A stretch of DNA of 64,000 bases from Paenibacillus alba (GTDB lineage Bacteria; Bacillota; Bacilli; Paenibacillales; NBRC-103111). The DNA lies in the NCBI RefSeq assembly GCF_013204855.1, contig NZ_JABMKZ010000007.1:62001-126000 (forward strand), in the 5' to 3' direction. Positions 63,526-64,000 of this stretch are shown here, piece after piece. The notes under the pieces were generated by a model. It saw only the letters and a list, made by a program, of their open reading frames with translations, was not told where the DNA came from and did not search any database. The stretch's first letter is position 1; every line of letters begins with the position of its first letter. The position numbers were made by a program, and so were the translations under genes.

Positions 63526-64000
63526 GAAAACCTTGATCGGGGCCTAAGCCATTTGCCTCGAACTTGCCTCGAAAAGATAACTGGCTGTTGCTGACGTCGC
63601 CGATCCAACCGCCGCCCTTCACAACCCGGTAAGACCCGCTATTACTATCCAAGTCTCCGTACCAGTTCCAGCTCCATTCCCTTACATTACCTGACATATC
63701 GAAAAGTCCTAACTCGTTGGGTCTCTTGTCACCGATAGATTTTGTTTTATTATGGTTATTTTCTATCGCAGGCCAGTTCCAATCGCCTGATAAGTATTTA
63801 TCTCCAGCGTTTTTCCAATACCATGCTACTTCATCTGCATTATTGCTTCCGCTGTAAGTGTAACTCTTGCTCACTTGACCTCCACCTGCAGCATATTCCC
63901 ACTCCGCTTCTGTCGGCAATCGGTAACCATTGGCTTCCGCATTGATCGTCACTGTCCATTTTATATTATCGTTATCACTCTTATTATTCGGGTCTATTTT
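63506..64000 (-). CDS. SUMF1/formylglycine-generating-enzyme-like domain protein (5' end outside window)
   Basis: C-terminal 164 residues of a protein with the FGE-sulfatase fold: [41 protein letters not shown] and the closing [12 protein letters not shown]. The frame is open to the window edge and the true start lies beyond. Bacterial members modify sulfatases or act as non-enzymatic binding domains; a cysteine is present at the C-terminal copper-site region, but the second cannot be judged here. Its stop overlaps the truncated lichenase frame by 20 bases. No sulfatase is visible in the window. Confidence 0.8.
   Translation of the reverse strand, partial: KIDPNNKSDNDNIKWTVTINAEANGYRLPTEAEWEYAAGGGQVSKSYTYSGSNNADEVAWYWKNAGDKYLSGDWNWPAIENNHNKTKSIGDKRPNELGLFDMSGNVREWSWNWYGDLDSNSGSYRVVKGGGWIGDVSNSQLSFRGKFEANGLGPDQGFRVCRGE

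Noticed and set aside
1-64000. CRISPR arrays, rRNA operons, prophage modules or toxin-antitoxin pairs
   Set aside because: I looked for short spaced repeats, rRNA-like stretches, phage structural genes and paired small toxin genes, and found none; the only repeats are within coding domains.

Overview
The window looks like chromosome of a Paenibacillus-type member of the Bacillales. The signs are low-to-mid GC DNA, strong AGGAGG-type ribosome binding sites, three very large proteins with S-layer homology (SLH) domains, LplA/LplB/LplC-type sugar ABC transporters each paired with a YesM/YesN two-component system, relics of the sporulation factor SigK, and a Bacillus-style AraR-controlled arabinose operon. 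I see no rRNA gene, no intact tRNA, no CRISPR array and no intact insertion sequence. Coding density is moderate and many intergenic gaps hold gene debris.

Layout. 1-9.0 kb: a sugar uptake locus on the minus strand (two permeases, a lipoprotein binding protein, YesN-like regulator, YesM-like kinase), then an AraC regulator and a secreted-type SGNH esterase on the plus strand. 9.2-22.6 kb: two giant SLH surface proteins (a GLUG/Ig/FN3 adhesin-like protein and a 2128-residue phosphoesterase with two tandem PHP modules) flanking a pseudokinase-GAF-LuxR regulator. 22.7-27.6 kb: accessory debris, a MocR regulator, an IS6 relic, a possible group II intron remnant, a GC-rich CPBP protease, a DedA relic and a methyltransferase. 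28-31 kb: a GDPD gene in an operon with a VanR/VanS-like two-component system. 31-36.8 kb: a glycine betaine (OpuC) transporter beside a BusR-like c-di-AMP-type regulator, then an MFS exporter and an XRE-cupin regulator. 36.8-44 kb: more relics, a BcrC-like undecaprenyl pyrophosphate phosphatase, a quinone reductase with a broken duplicate next to an HxlR regulator, a GNAT, a royal-jelly-family protein and CBO0543 membrane proteins. 44-48 kb: the araD-araA-kinase operon with two AraR boxes. 48.4-64 kb: a beta-glucan utilisation locus containing a sensory block (orphan binding protein, kinase, regulator), a GH1 beta-glucosidase, an ABC importer, a 1459-residue SLH-GH16-CBM laminarinase, a truncated GH16 lichenase and a sulfatase-modifying-factor-like protein.

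How it works together. The 48-64 kb block reads as a complete path for beta-1,3/1,3-1,4-glucans: cell-wall-anchored GH16 cuts the polymer outside, the ABC importer brings in oligosaccharides, GH1 hydrolyses them inside, and the YesM/YesN pair with its divergent binding protein probably senses the sugar. The arabinose operon adds pentose use. The most unusual pattern is four separate remnants in which fragments of sigK lie beside, or fused to, fragments of a MacB-type ABC ATPase, always on the minus strand (9.3, 22.75, 37 and 43.6 kb). The clearest regulatory reads are the AraR operators at 47.9 kb and the BusR-like/opuC promoter at 33.8 kb.
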